Below are positions 43,901 through 58,900 of a DNA stretch of 60,000 nucleotides, in pieces; the stretch's first letter is position 1; the number at the start of each line of letters is the position of its first letter. A model generated the notes under the pieces. The model was not told the DNA's origin. It saw only the letters and a program-made list of their open reading frames with translations, and searched no databases. The DNA comes from Branchiostoma floridae (taxonomy: Eukaryota; Chordata; Leptocardii; Amphioxiformes; Branchiostomatidae): the NCBI RefSeq assembly GCF_000003815.2, contig NC_049990.1, positions 16,093,548-16,153,547 on the forward strand, written 5' to 3'. The position numbers were made by a program, and so were the translations under genes.

Positions 43901-46900
43901 TCCCTGGCTGTAGGGGAAGCAATGCCATCAACATTATACTGTATACCTGGTTATGGCGAAAAGCCACCCACATTTTTTATTCCTGTAATCTTAACGTTTG
44001 AATACGCATGCTCGTTTTGGAGCAAAAATATTGTGAACAGGTGAAAAATCTTCCAATGAAATTGACCAGTAGACCAATTTTACGATCCCACCGCCATTTT
44101 GAAAATGCCCCGTCAGCACGAAAACGAGGCTTCTATGTGAATAGGAAAGCAAAACATGTTTCGCAAAGTCAACATTTGGGAACGTCATATATATGTTTGC
44201 ATTTGGTTAGACACGAATGTTCTACAAATATATGTATATCATATTTGTTGTCTATTCGAATTCATTAAAAATTTGTGCATTTTAAATTCTAGACGTTAAC
44301 GAGTGTTCTGACAACAATGGAGGCTGTGACCAAAACTGTGTGAACACCGTGGGGAGTTACCGCTGTGCCTGTAGGTCGGGCTTTCAGCTATCAGGGTTCG
44401 GGGCTATGACATGCGTCGGTAAGCATGGAAGTTTGTTGTATTAACCGATAATTAGACAAACTGTGGTTTTGGAGAGAGGGGGGGGGGTCGACATAAATAC
44501 ATAGCATCTAATCAACGAGTAAGAGGAAAATGGCTTCTCGACGAATGTTAGACCATAATTTACAACCTCTCGACGGAACAGTACCTGTTTTTGAAAAGGA
44601 ATGAACAGCCCACTACTTCTAAGGCATCAGCATTTGAAGATAGCACGTGCGACTCGAGCAGTGGATCAAAAGTTGCCGAATGTGTAATGCTAGTTCACCT
44701 TTTTCCGCGGGGATAACTTTTATCCATTATTTAAAAAAAAAACAAGGTCATTTAGGGATAAATGAGGTCGATGGGCAGTGGTTTCAAATTGCAATATTTT
44801 GTCAAAATACCGAAGTTTTAAAACACCGTTAATGGCCTTAAATATGCGGATTTAAAAACAACGGATATAGGTTACCTCGCGGTTAAAGGTGAACTAGCGT
44901 TATGGCTTTCCACGTCTCACGTAATACTAATGTAACGGGAGGTGCCCCAACACGGTACGCTTTTTCTTGCGCTCAAACTCATGGCGCTCCATCGCTAGTT
45001 GCCTGAGAGTGGTCAAATTTTGATGACTGAATTTTTTACACATAGATTTGAACAACATACTTGAATAAGAAATGCATTCATGTGGTTCATGAACCTTTCG
45101 CGCTGCATGTTACAAGCGGCAAACACTGTGAGACAATTTCGTGTATGTAACCTTCCAATTTTGTGCTACGCTGGACAGTGTGCCTAACTCGGTACGCTTT
45201 TTTTTACATTTTGCTCTCTTCAGAAGTAAGTGGTAAATTTAAGTACACAGAAAAAAAATAATGATATGATATTTTAGCTTTCTTTTGACAGTAAAATCGT
45301 GACTGTTTGTACTTCTTTTCTCACATGAGGAAGGCTGTACCTAGAACAATCCAGCTGATGTTTTTACGGGCAATGGGCTGAATGCACTGATTGTGAATGC
45401 CCGACTAAAAAAACCATTACGAAAAAAAGACACCGCTAACATCAACAAAACTCGGTCTGATTATATGAAAATATCATCTACATCTCTCTATCAAGTCTTA
45501 TTTTCATAGACAACACGAATCATTTGTTACAGTCAAATAAATCTTTGGAGTGTTCTCTAGTCTGCCACCTTCACGGCCACACTCCCTTGGGAGTACAATG
45601 GTGGCAATGTTTATGTCGCTTCCTTTTGGTTGCTTTTCTACTCAACAGACATTTGAAGACCCATATTCATAGTGTTTTATGGAGCTTTATTTATGTGTAT
45701 CATGGCAGTTGTGTGACTGCTTGAAAGAGTTCGTATAATTAGCGACACGAGCCCCCAATACGCAGAGGCCGGTGACCGCAGTGATTCAGCACTGTCAACA
45801 TTACTGTCAGAATTCTGTTTTTTTTTTAAACATGAAGTAAATATGTTAAAGTATACTTGGAATGCAAATTAAAGCTGTGTGCATGGACTTGGTTTATTTA
45901 CCTTTGTAATCAGCATAGTCAGTGGCAACAAACACGGTGTACTTATGGATAATAAGATCAGCAAAAAATCCGTTCCGTCTTACGACGGGAACCGTCTTAG
46001 GGCGGCCCCCGTTAGATATTGGATGAAAAATAAAAAAATTACTACTTATCTACAATTTTGAATTTTATTTGCAGCAAGAGAGAACAGTGGATGTGTGAAT
46101 GGCACGTGGACGTCACAAGAACAATGTGCCTGCGACCCTGGTTATACTGGATCCAGCTGCGATACGGGTATGTTTTAGGAGATTTGCCAAATCATACAGT
46201 GATCCAACTGATATGGAACTATTGTTATCAACTTGTCGGTGGTAATGCGTTTAAATGGATCAACGGGTATCCTCTTTGGTTGTGGTTCCTTATATATTAG
46301 ATCTCAGTCTTTGTTACACAAAATCTCGTTGTCAGACTGGTGCTCCATTGAATCAAGTCAGGATAAATCCCATATTCAGTGAGAGTTTTTTTGTTTCATT
46401 ATTTCAGCTATCTGCAGCAGCGGCTGTGTCCATGGAACATGCACGGCACCGGAACAATGTAGTTGCTACAGTGGGTTTACAGGAAATAGCTGTGACACAG
46501 GTAAGGATTTTATTAAAATCATAATGTAAATTGTACTCATAAATAAGAAATTGTTTTGTGTACCGAATATTTCAGAGATATTTCAGTTTCTGATTCAATT
46601 TACACCAACATTCTGTTTTCTTTAGCTTGGCAAGTGTACAACTCAAGAGTATACAAGTCAGCAGTGGCGCTTTGAACATACATGAATAATAAAACGCACA
46701 CAAAGTAACAGGGAATGATAAATAATAATTAATCCATGTACCTTGGCACTTCAGATATCGATGAATGTTTAACAAATAATGGAGGATGTCAGCACACGTG
46801 TGTGAACACAGCCGGTAGCTACTACTGTACCTGTCGGACTGGGTACCTGCTCTCACAAGGACATGACTGTGAAGGTAGGTAGACCCAAAATGAGAGTTAC

Positions 46901-49900
46901 ACAGACAACTGGATAGATTTTGAAAACTATCGGACGCTTCAGAAAGCATCCTCTGCTTTTCAGGAAGCGCTAGAGACTGTTGAAACTGACAGATGGACTT
47001 CTGTAAATATCATCGAAAATTTGCTTACCATTAACTATACGTAACATGATATTATATAGTCGAGAGCTACCTGTTATGTATACATTATTCCTGATAAGTA
47101 CTTCTAATGGAGTCTGACTCACAATGTAAATGTGACTGTTTTTTGCCTTGCAGACATAAATGAGTGTTCGGTTGGAAACGGTGGCTGCCAACACAACTGT
47201 ATCAACACAGAGGGAAGTTACAGCTGCTCCTGCAGAACTGGCTATCAACAAGCTGAACGAAGCTGCTACGGTAAGCATGTAGAGATCATTAGCAAGCAAA
47301 CTTATCAGATAAGTTTGTTGAGTACATTGTAAGGATATAAGCTGTTCTTCAACTAAAATATTGGACTCACAAAGCATTTTCGTAAGAGCTGCTTAGTCTT
47401 CTTCATCTGTCTGACCCAAATTGCAATAAATGCGCTCGTGGCTTTCTGCACATATGACGTCAGCAATGAATCAAAGGTTTTCGGAAGTCGATGTCAACCT
47501 TCCCTTGTCCGGAGCGGGTTGTGATACCGATTTCTTCATTATGTAGAGATCATACATTCATAAGCATTCTTAAAAGGCTTCTATCATCATATTCATTCAC
47601 ACGTTCTTACATTTTATGGCAAAAATTGCTGGCAATTTTTTCTCACACTATTATTCAACGGCCAACAATTTGGTTATATCATGGAATGGCGTTGAATTGA
47701 CATTACTGTTTTGTTTTGTTCAGACATTGATGAGTGTTCTTCCAATAACGGCGGCTGTCAGCATGTATGTCGGAACACAGAGGGAAGTTTCCACTGTACC
47801 TGTAGGACTGGGTATCAACTGGTGGGCACAAGCGAATGTACAGGTAACGGAAAAAACACTATAACACCGTAGACAGCGCAATAAACCTTGTATCTACGTG
47901 TGCAGAAGTTGGATTTGTTTCAGCTATTCTATTCAAGATTTGCAGACAATTCTTGTAGACTGACGGCACTTACTAGAGATAGGTGGTGTAACAGAAAACG
48001 AAATGAATAGAAGGGATGTTTCATGTTTCCGTCAGATGTATATTTTGAAATTCCCAGTTTGTGAGGGTTCAATAAGGTATCTCATAGATAACTGTGATGT
48101 AAGTTCTATAGTAATTTTAATGCAATGCACTGTGAGGTTCATTTTGAAAAAATATTGATAAAAAATATTCATAAATCAATTTTGAAACCATATTCTTCAG
48201 GTCGTACTGCAATTAGAATTGTTGAAATACGTACACACTTTGAATGTCGTTCGATATTTCTCCACCTCAAATGCACTTTGAAAGTTTTGGGCATGACAAA
48301 AATATTTGGGATGGCCACAAAAAAAGGCACACATATCTAGTATGCATTGAGAATTTCTAGAATACACTACGTATTCCCGGAACTATATAAATAATTCTAT
48401 TCAGACGGCATTCCGGCTCATTCAGCTTCTTGTGTGAAGGGGCCTTTACTAATATAACGTTAACAAATGTTTTTATGCTCCACCTCTAGACATTGATGAG
48501 TGCAGCAGTGATAATGGAGGCTGTCACCACAACTGTGTAAACAGTGTCGGGAGTTACAGATGCACCTGTCGCCATGGTTACCAACTATCAGGGACAACAG
48601 ACTGTGTCGGTAAGAACACAAAAATAAGAAATAAGCACGGACTCTTTCTTTATAGATTTTTGTATCTTGCTGTTGCACTTTCAATTCAGGGCAGCAGAAT
48701 GGGATGGTACACTTTCTAGTAAATACTGTTTAAGGGAAATTAATATGTGGGATTTAATTTCGCGGTAGGGAAAAATAAATTGTTTATGGGGATATGGTAG
48801 TTTTCAGTTCACAATTAAAATGTTTTTTTTTCTGTAAAAGATAAAATTTTGCAGAGGTTAACAGTTCGCGGTGAAGAGGTCACAGTGAAAACGCAAACAT
48901 CAAACACTGCTCGAAAACGCAGATTTCCGCTGTGCAAATCCGTGTACACATGCAAGTAAATCCAGAGTTTCCACGGGTTTCAACGGGTGCCCACTGTGCG
49001 AACGTGACGTGTCCCTATATGGGGCACCTGTGCAAATCCGAGTAAACGGACCACTCGCGTGTGCATAACGTGCCCTCTATGAGGAAACCTGTGTGCGTGC
49101 TTTCTTAGTACACGTGTGCGTACGTGTGGAAACTAGCGACGTTTGCTTTTTGTGTGAGAATGACGGATGCATAAATTAGCGGTTAATTATCACCTAATTA
49201 TCTCCCCGGGCCTTTACTGCGCCACAATTACCCTTTGTTATTAATAGCAGCGTCATTTTCACTGCCCCGGCCCTTCCCAGCCCAAAAATTACCCTCCCAG
49301 CTTCCCCCTTCCCCTGTATATAGATTATAGTGTGTTTGTTTTATTCTTTCTAGATGTGAATTAACTTTCGTTGTTTTTGCAGTTTTAAGTATTATTTGAG
49401 AGTTGACTGCTCCTGATGCGTTCCTCCATATGTACTGGCTGTCGATCCTTTGGCTCCCATAGGTTTGTCGGTCCGACACCAGTACTTTTGGGTTTTATTC
49501 GCAGTCTCAACATTTTGAGTTCACTCTACTGTGCTGGTTGATGACATAAAACTCCCGTAGGTCTCAGGATTTCAGCATTCCTGCTCTCATCCGTACACCT
49601 CCAGCTGGCCTTTTACACAAAAAGTTGCTAGTCCAGAGCCTATACATTTACACAGCCGCAGCAGATTTTCTAAGCGTGAACATGCAAGTTCGTAACGGTG
49701 GTATCCAATCCATCGTGAGACGTGTAGGGCCTCCACGGAGACGAAGGAGCTCCAAATCACCTAATCGGCAGCTACGACGAAGAGCTAACAGGGTGCGTCA
49801 GCCGACCCGGCCCGGGCGGCGAGAAACATCGCACCGACAAAGGGCCAACCCGACCCTCGGTGGTCGGGAGGCTAGATGTTGCTCTATAAAGCAGAATTTG

Positions 49901-52900
49901 GTCCCACGGCGTCGGCAGTAAAATTCAATTCCATGGCGAGATAGTGTCCAGTCTTGACGTAGTATCATTTGCAAGCTTTCATAAAGTTCACCGCGCTGTG
50001 CAGGGGGCGATCAAANNNNNNNNNNNNNNNNNNNNNNNNNNNNNNNNNNNNNNNNNNNNNNNNNNNNNNNNNNNNNNNNNNNNNNNNNNNNNNNNNNNNN
50101 NNNNNNNNNNNNNNNNNNNNNNNNNNNNNNNNNNNNNNNNNNNNNNNNNNNNNNNNNNNNNNNNNNNNNNNNNNNNNNNNNNNNNNNNNNNNNNNNNNNN
50201 NNNNNNNNNNNNNNNNNNNNNNNNNNNNNNNNNGCAAACTCCTTCCAAAGCAAATTTCTCACCCGGGCAACCTTAGTCACCGTTGAGAATCGCGAAGGAG
50301 GCTATAGGACACGGAATACCGTGGTTTTCAAGCTTAGACAAAACACTGACATGTGTATTGGGGGAGGGGAGCTTGTGGCAGTCCATCGCCAGTAGTTAAC
50401 TTTCGTGCTTTTTAACTTGCTTGTTTACCTCTAACGGACCGTATTTCCCATTAGTAACAGAAATTTGATTAGCTCATGCAACTTAGAGCTTCTGTGCAAT
50501 TGCTATGAAATATCTGAGAAATGTTACTAGCACACGTATTCGCGATCGGCTCAATATTCGACAAAACTCAAGCCAGGCAGACAATCTCCCTATCGATATC
50601 AAACAAAAACTACACTGTTTGTAAAAGTGAAATATGCGAAGATTGAAGTTCTCCATAACATTATTAGCTTTGTAATTAATATTTTGAATCGATTTTTTCT
50701 TGTTTACGACAAACAAGGAGTCAATATAATGCAAATACAACATGGCGCCGGAATAATGCGGCGTTATTATAAACAAAGCCGCGCCGACCGACCAAAGAAC
50801 AACACTTCCAATCTATGTATTGATAGGCGTCGAGTTTAAAGCCTCCTTCCAAGTTGGCTGGGGAACAGATACATTGCCATTGATCATTTGTTAAAGCTTT
50901 GTCCGTTCTATTCATGCTGTTTCTTCGAATACACGAATCACATACATTTGAGATCAGTAGTCTTTGTCCCGCGTTCCCGCTTGACTGACAAATTACTGCA
51001 AACTATAAATCACTGTATTTGTTAGCCCAAAACAAATAAAACAAGTTCTTTCTGTGATTATTTGCGACCTCTATGTTAGTCTTGTACATATTCCACGAAT
51101 TAATACGTAGAAAGAAAAACAACTCTTCTTAGCTTTGAGCTTTTACGTAGATGACAACTAACTCAATACACATATACATTTAATGTCGCATAGAAAACAT
51201 TTCATATGAAGTAAAAGACATTGGGCACACTCCGTTGAAATCTAATTTCTTTGCTTCTATAGTGTAACTCTTACATGCAATCTGTATATCTAGGTAACGT
51301 AGTTGGTTGAGTTTCGTATATACGGCACGATCTTGGTCACTATAGGGGGATTGCAATGCGTTGCAAATCTTATTTCGCGTACTGTTGGCGTCGGTTTCAT
51401 TATTGACTTTCCCGCAAGTACAGACCGAAATGTGGCAAGAGTTTAAGGGATTTTTAATTGACAATTCACCAAACTGAATTATCAGACTCTTCTCAGCTCT
51501 CCATTGTTAACGATAATTGTGAAACACGGGAAGTGTGCAACAGTGGGACGCGTGGACTCTTCGCGTGCCCTATCGTGCGCACAGGTTTTCATTGTAGGGG
51601 CACGCGGGAACAGGCAGTCCGTGGAAACCCGTGCCCACGGTGAGAACACGTCAGGTTCCATCATCGTGCACAATGTTGGGAACTCGTGGAAATCTGCTTT
51701 TTCATGCAGTGAAACCACCGCGATCATTTCCCCTTTTACAGTTGTAAAGGTCTTTCAAACCCTTTGAAACCACACAGTGTCTGATATCTTAGTACATGAT
51801 ACTTGTCTCACGTGACTATGACGTAACCATTGCCCGCCATATTGGATGCTTAAAGTTGGATGTTGCCAGAATCGGTTGAATTTGCATATGTAATTACAAG
51901 TCAGGTAATGAACTCATTCGTGCGCATTGAACATGCAAATCTGGCTCTTCTTTGCTTAACTTATAAAATGGCAGTGACGTTACACGTGAAACCCTATAGT
52001 GTAGCGTATCTACCTATCTATGTGCCTAGTCCATTGATCTCCAGATCGTGGGGGAGGAAATAGACATGAAGATAGAGATATGTCTCCAGGCTCGTCTTTG
52101 TCTTGCTATATTGCATATCTTATTATGTATCTTTACAGTTCTATCTGTTTGTTATGTTTCAGATGTGAATGAGTGCCAATCACTCCCGGACTGCCATTTC
52201 TGCACTAACACGCAGGGATCCTTCACCTGTTCCTGCAGACGTGGTCACCATCTTGTCAATGGGAATGACTGTAGAGGTACGTATTACCTTTTCTTTTCTC
52301 CTAGATTCTTCCTACGACATTTTAAAGCACTTTACGTCACTTGTCTCGTTGATGTTTGGAGGTAATGTACGATTATATGATGATTGGACCCGTAGGAAGA
52401 ATAGTTTTCACATGTTTACTTTTTGCCGTTCAGTGCTTGTTATGCCATTTATACGTCTACACTGGTATATTCTACAATGATGTTGAAAAGAAGGTAATGA
52501 TCCCATAGCTAATTTGAGGCCGTAGGGAGTGTCTATGGCACTGTATACGTATTATCTGGCAGAGCCCATCCCTCTCCTCCCATCGCCATCGTTATGAATG
52601 ATACAATTGCGCATCAATGTCTATGTGCCATGTAGATGATGACCTATTCCCGTACGGAGGAACTGGAGGTAAAATCCATCAAGGGAAACACTGTGTGCGG
52701 GAGCAGCTACCGATAGAAGGGCTGCGATTCTACAGTCGGCGTCATCACTACATATACGTAAGACAAAACATCTAGTTTACATTTGCCAAGTAGTCTAATA
52801 CTGTAAGAAAGTTCGTGTTTGTAATTATTGATAAGTCTACATTTCTGTAGATTGGTGCATTACCGTATTTCAACTTCAGAAAAAAAAATAGGTCACCCCA

Positions 52901-55900
52901 TATTCGTCAAACGACATATTTGCGACAGAAAAATTGAGGGTATTCGTACGGTAGTCGTAAATGTGTCATATGACATTCAGCCGTTGGAAACGGTTGTCTT
53001 AGATCCTGTCATTTAGCCATGGGCTCGGGCAAAATCTTGCGACAAAAAGAGTACGACGAATTACATGAAACCTGCAGCAAAATTGTTATCCAGTACATTG
53101 TTACCTCCATGAAAAAATGGAGGTATAGTTTTGAGTGTGTCTGTCTTTGTGTCTGTGTGTGTGTCTGTGTGTCCGCATATTGTGGTCAGCATAACTTGAG
53201 AACCTCTTGATGGACTACGATGATATTTGGTATGTGGGTAGGGGTTGGGAAGACGAAGGTCAAGGTCAATTTTGGGCCCCCTGGTGTGTGACCCTGGTAC
53301 TGCAGCGCAACTTCCGGTTTTGCTATTTCGGTGTTCTGAACATGCTATGGTCAAGATTTTTAAGTATTAGATAGCTCTTATGCTCAGGAAAAAAATGACA
53401 TAAGTTTGGGCCCCCTAGCGTCTAGTTTTGGGATAGCAGGGGCATTTTTGTAAAAAACTTCTGACGAGGATAACTCAAGAAGGGAACAACGGATTTTCAT
53501 GATTTTTGGTATTTAGGTACCTTAGACAATGTTGTACAAGATAAAATTCTAATTATGCAAAATAGGAGTACATTTGCATAATTAATGAGAATATTCTATC
53601 ATAGCAGTTTTTTCAATGTATCTCTTGTCCCGTACGTGATATGGTCGTGACATTTGGGTGGTAGATAACTTTCAGCGTCATGACAAAGTGGGGCAAGTTT
53701 CAGTCCCCTAACATTCAATTGTGGAACTGCAGGGGCGTTTTTGTCAAGACACTCCAAAGAGGATAACTGCAGAAAGGAACGATGGATTGCCTACATTTTA
53801 GGCATGCTGGTAGCTTAGGCAAAGATGTTCATAATGATATACATGTTATGCAAATGATGACTGAATTTGCATAAGTAATGAGGAAATTGTACAGTTCCAT
53901 TGTTTTCAATAACTGGACCTCAATACATGTAACACATGTTAATTATGATAGGTGGAATATAAGCAGATACCAAATATGGTAATGGGGAACTAATTTGCAT
54001 AATTTATGTAAAAATTGCAAAACCTCTTTATGATTAATAATGGGAATTTTATAATTGTGACATGTGTACGTTAGTCAATGATTAACAACACCATGCATAC
54101 ATTATGTTAATGTCTTAGTCAATTGCATGAAATTTACGAAAGCTTTAAATTTTCATGGAGGTATGAGGTCGCCGAACTCTAGTTCAGTCTGTACCGCTGT
54201 TTTACTTCCACCAAGGTTTGATGACCGTCTGTCACCTTCCTCTTTTAATTCTCATTCAACTGTAGCTATAGGTGTCGCTGCTAATAGATGCGGTCCCAAA
54301 CGTAAACAGTGATTGTGTTATACGGTGTTAACAATTATTCACCTTTACGACCGCATCTGTCAGCGGCGACACCTATAACTGTACTTCAATTAATTAGAAC
54401 CAGTCAGAATTGCCCTGAGGACAGTCGATCACCGAAACGTCAGCGGAAATAAAGCAACCGTTGTGTTTAAGGTCTCTTTGTTCAGTGACTTACCAACGTT
54501 AACTTGATGAAACTATTCACTGTCCATACTCAAGTGTTTCTTTACTTGGACAGATATGCGACAACGGAATCGTGTCATTTGACTGGATTCCGCGCCCAAC
54601 GTATCCCACAAAGCTGACAGAGACCCACTGGGCGGGGAAAGCGGTGATAGCACCTTACCTGGCACAGTCACACCCTTAGGTCATTCCGCATCTACCAGAA
54701 CAACGGAAGACCAAGATCTATTACCAGTTCCATCAAGTGGGGGACGGAGATGCAGTTTCTGAAGAGGTTCTTCGCCGGGCTCAAGACCATGGAAGGTTTA
54801 CTCCGGGATTCTATGCACCAGGTAAATGACTGTCTAGATTACAAGAATGAAAAGTTGCCAGGCAATCACGCTGCAGGTCTGGTAGGATGAACTTGATTGG
54901 CTGGTAACCCTCTGTTGTTGGTGGTAAAAATGCCAGCTAATCACGCCGCAGCGTGTGGTAAGAAGGATACGTGATTGGCTGGTGTAACCTTCTGTGGTTG
55001 GTGGGAAAGCTACCCGCCAATCACGCCGCAGCATTTGGTAAGAAGGGAACGTGATTGGCTGGTATCCCTCTGTGATTGGTAGAAAAGATACCAGCCTGAA
55101 TCTCGTCGTCGTTTGGTTAAAAGAAAACGTGATTGGCAAGTAGCTTTTCCTACAACAACAGGAGGGAGTATCTGATTTTTGACCAGCGCAAACGCGACGA
55201 GAAGGATGGATGACAGGCCGCCTCGCCAGAGTCGTCGCTTGAAACCTACAACGGTATGAACTGGCATGAGAGGATGCTCCAAGTATTATCACCGGAAGCT
55301 TATTGCTAACATTGACTTTTAACTACAAAATACATTGCTGTCGTTGATTTTCTACCACCCTACGGCTTACTATTTTTCTAACTACATTCTTTTTTCAATT
55401 GTTTTCCCAGGCTACGAGCCAGTGTGGGTTCTTGTTGTGACGTGGACCAACTTGTCCCCAGACTGTAGTGTGTATCCAGGAGGACGATGTCCTGTCAATC
55501 ATGCTAGCCTACCGGTAAGTGGATACGAATGCATCTACAATTCCTATTTATGCAAATTTACTTCATACAAATGTAACATTTAGTCAGTTTCATTGCAAGT
55601 ATAACTATAACCTTTCCATTTCTTACAGATAAATGACTTTCAGTTGGTCATTTCCACGGACGGGACGTACTCATTTGGACACAACATCTACCCAACGATG
55701 AAGATTGAGTGGACCAGCGCTGGTAAGTGAGCCCCAGCTAAATGTTTTGCTCACCGATATTCATGCAGACGACAGTTGACTGAGTCGACGCCATGGTGTA
55801 TTTACCTATCCAGAGTACAGGGCATTGTGAAATTACGTAATAGGGCTAATACTTCTCATCTCTATCATATCACCTAGGTTTGGCAGTGTAGTGCATTCAC

Positions 55901-58900
55901 TTTTGATTCGTTGGAAAGAGGGATATTTCCGATTTAGCAGATGATTTGTGGTATATCAGGGCACAACAACAATTCCTGAATAGCTCCAGACGGGGGACGC
56001 CACAAACTACCTGCTGCATTTCATCTACTGTACATCGTGTCGAGTGTCTGTAATCTGCGTAAAGTAACGTCAACCAAGGAGGTTATATCACCTCCTTGCG
56101 TCAACGAAGTAATGGATTAATTCCTTCGCAAAGACTGTCATGTCTCGCAGTCGAAAATCCAATTATTTTGTGTTAGAAATTATACTTTTCTAAGATCTTC
56201 ATAAATTTTAATGTAAGTAGAAGCGAAATAAAACGATATACACACTTTCTAGGTGAACTGAACGGAAACCCGAACCCTGTAGCCCATGCTGTTGGCGGAT
56301 ACAGCTCAGGGGAAGGCACTGCTGTAGACCTACAGTACTCGGGCACCGCTAACATGATACGGTGGAGATTCCACGCAGGTAGGAAAATCAATTCTGTTTT
56401 ACCCTTGAGTCAATGGGCGCCTCCATATTGGGTTCTGACGTCATGGGCCGGTCATCTTAGAGTTTGTCTTCTTACAAATCTCGACCAATCTCAGAATGCC
56501 TCAGCCCTATCAATCAATGTAACAAGTTATGACGTCATAACAGCGTCCTCATATTGGTGTCATTAGATACTTCATAGGATAAATCATAGCATCAGAACAA
56601 AATGTTCGATCGTATTAGACTTGACAGCATTTTATGTCTATGTAGTATGTTGATGATTGACAAGGTTTGTGAATTTACCCTAGGGCAGATATGTATGTGC
56701 TTCACTTGCATGAGACTATTTAATGTCACATAAGGTCTTTACTGTCTGGACCCTTGTAGTGCCTAATGCCACATCAAAGCAGCAACAACTTTAATTTCCT
56801 TGCTGTTTGAGTCAAGTTTTCTGGTTGTTTCAGTAGCAGGATATATTGTACACAGAGGGTTGCTAGCCTTTCTTCTTTAACAAGCTCAAGGCATCTCGAG
56901 GGACCCCATTTTACATGTATTTTCCTTCCGAAATACGGGTGCAGTGTTAACCGAAATGCATGCCTTTCTAATGATTAAACCAGTTACCAACTAATTGGAA
57001 AAATGTCATTGACAAGTGAAGCTGGTGCAGCAGCTATAGAAGCATCTCCGCTGTCTTTATCGGCTGTAGCAATTCTTGTTATCTGAACATTTCAACCATC
57101 GTCATTGTGCACCAACAGGTCCCTGGAGTTACGCTCTACAAGAAATGGGGGATTTCACAGTTCCACAGCAGTCGGTACTGCAATGTGCGCAGTGGATCAA
57201 AGAACAGAATATTCCTGACCCGACCAGACTCCCAGGTTACTACCGTATCCCAGGACCCCGGTCCTGTCCCTGTAACGCTGAACAGGCATTCTTCGACAAC
57301 ACGTAAGTAACCCTGCGCTATGTTACAGTCTCATTTGCACCAGTGCCCGTCGGGGATGTAGCCCCGGTCGGGTTCTGAAGCCACAAAATTGTTTAAGTGA
57401 ACTGTGGGGGTACCTCTCGGTGCTTTCACCATTAGGCCACGGTGTCTATTTTTTGCCGGCCCCGGTTTGATTTTAACTGTGAGTTTTAAAAAAATCCAGG
57501 GGCCCTGTCATGCCCCAAAATAGTCCGGGAGCATATTATCCCAAGGGCCACGTAGAGGCCACGCCCAAAAGCAATATTTCAAGTATAGAGTAGGTCTAGC
57601 CACTTCGTAGACTTCAATGGAAGTTGCACGAATTCACTAAAAGCTCAGTAATATTTAGAACGCTATAATTGCCAGAGTATCGTTTGGTTAAGTTTCAAGG
57701 ACTGTCCAGTATCTGTATTTTCTCTCTTTCTCTCCAACTTGTATCCAGTTGCTTGAGTAATTTTTGCCTTGTGTATCTTATTTCCTGGATGTTGATCGAT
57801 CCTTTATCGAGGTAGACGCTTTACTATTCTAACATCCAAATGCAGGTACAGCTTTTCTGTCCGCCGTTCGGAGTCCTGTGCCATAAGCCGCAGACGTGCC
57901 GTGGTGTACTACGGGGGGCGCAGACACGAGCTCCGCCGGACGTGCTGCTATACTGCCTCGTGGTTCTGGAGGGAATGGAGAAGGACGTGGTGGCGCCGGT
58001 CCTGGCGATGGAGGGTCGCAGGAGGTAGCCTTATGAGAGGACCAGCTGGTGGGCACCTTATAATTGTAAGTACAAGCATTCTAAAGCTATTTTACATGTT
58101 GGTACCATACTTCTGAACGTTGAGTAAGGTCTATCTCTAATGTCACATCGAAGTTGTCCTCTTCGTCCTTAGGTGGTAGCTACTCGCATCTATTGGAGGA
58201 CGTACGTAGTACAATTTGATAAGCGAACAACACATGAAAAGCTTAAAAAGGTATGCATCTGTTGGAGGATATAGTATGAGTTGATAAGCCAACAACACAT
58301 GATAGCTTTAAAAAAGTATGCAAAAAAGAAAGACATGGGAGAACCTCTATGGGACCTACGAAAAGGTTACGAGTCCTTTAATTTGCAACATTTTAAGAGC
58401 GCTGGCGTTTATTTCTAGGGGAAGTGGCGCTGATTTGCAATATTAAACGGGCCAGGTTCTATCTTATGATGGAAGGTCGTGACTGTGCCCTCTATAGTGC
58501 TCATCTAGAGAGCTGCAAAGGAGGCTATGAAAAGGCAGTTTGTAGATATCATAGCAAATGTTTTGTTCAAATTCATGACAGGATAACCTTGCGACTGACA
58601 ACAACGCCCGTCAGAAATGCTGTGTGGAATCAGCGGGAGCACGAATGGGATGGTACTGCCGAAAGTTCAGACAACTCCGTCCATTTTCCGTTCCGGATAC
58701 CGGAGGGAGCCCCTGTTCCATTTATCCGGTCCACATAGGTAATTTAATTATCTTTTTAAGTCTTAAACATATTGTGATATGTGATAAAATTCATTTTTTT
58801 TGCAAGCGCTAGCCATCTGCCTCTATTTGCTTTATGTGAATATCGACAAGATTGCAAATTTGACACGGAAAAGTAGTTGTATATATATACGTTATATTTT

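Noticed and set aside
49944-50286. Open frames across the N run
   Set aside because: They consist mostly of unknown bases.
58424-58738. 104-residue open frame ending at a TAG
   Set aside because: It is in the wrong register. The AMOP C-terminus in the other frame, with an acceptor at 58580-58581 and correct phases, explains the region.
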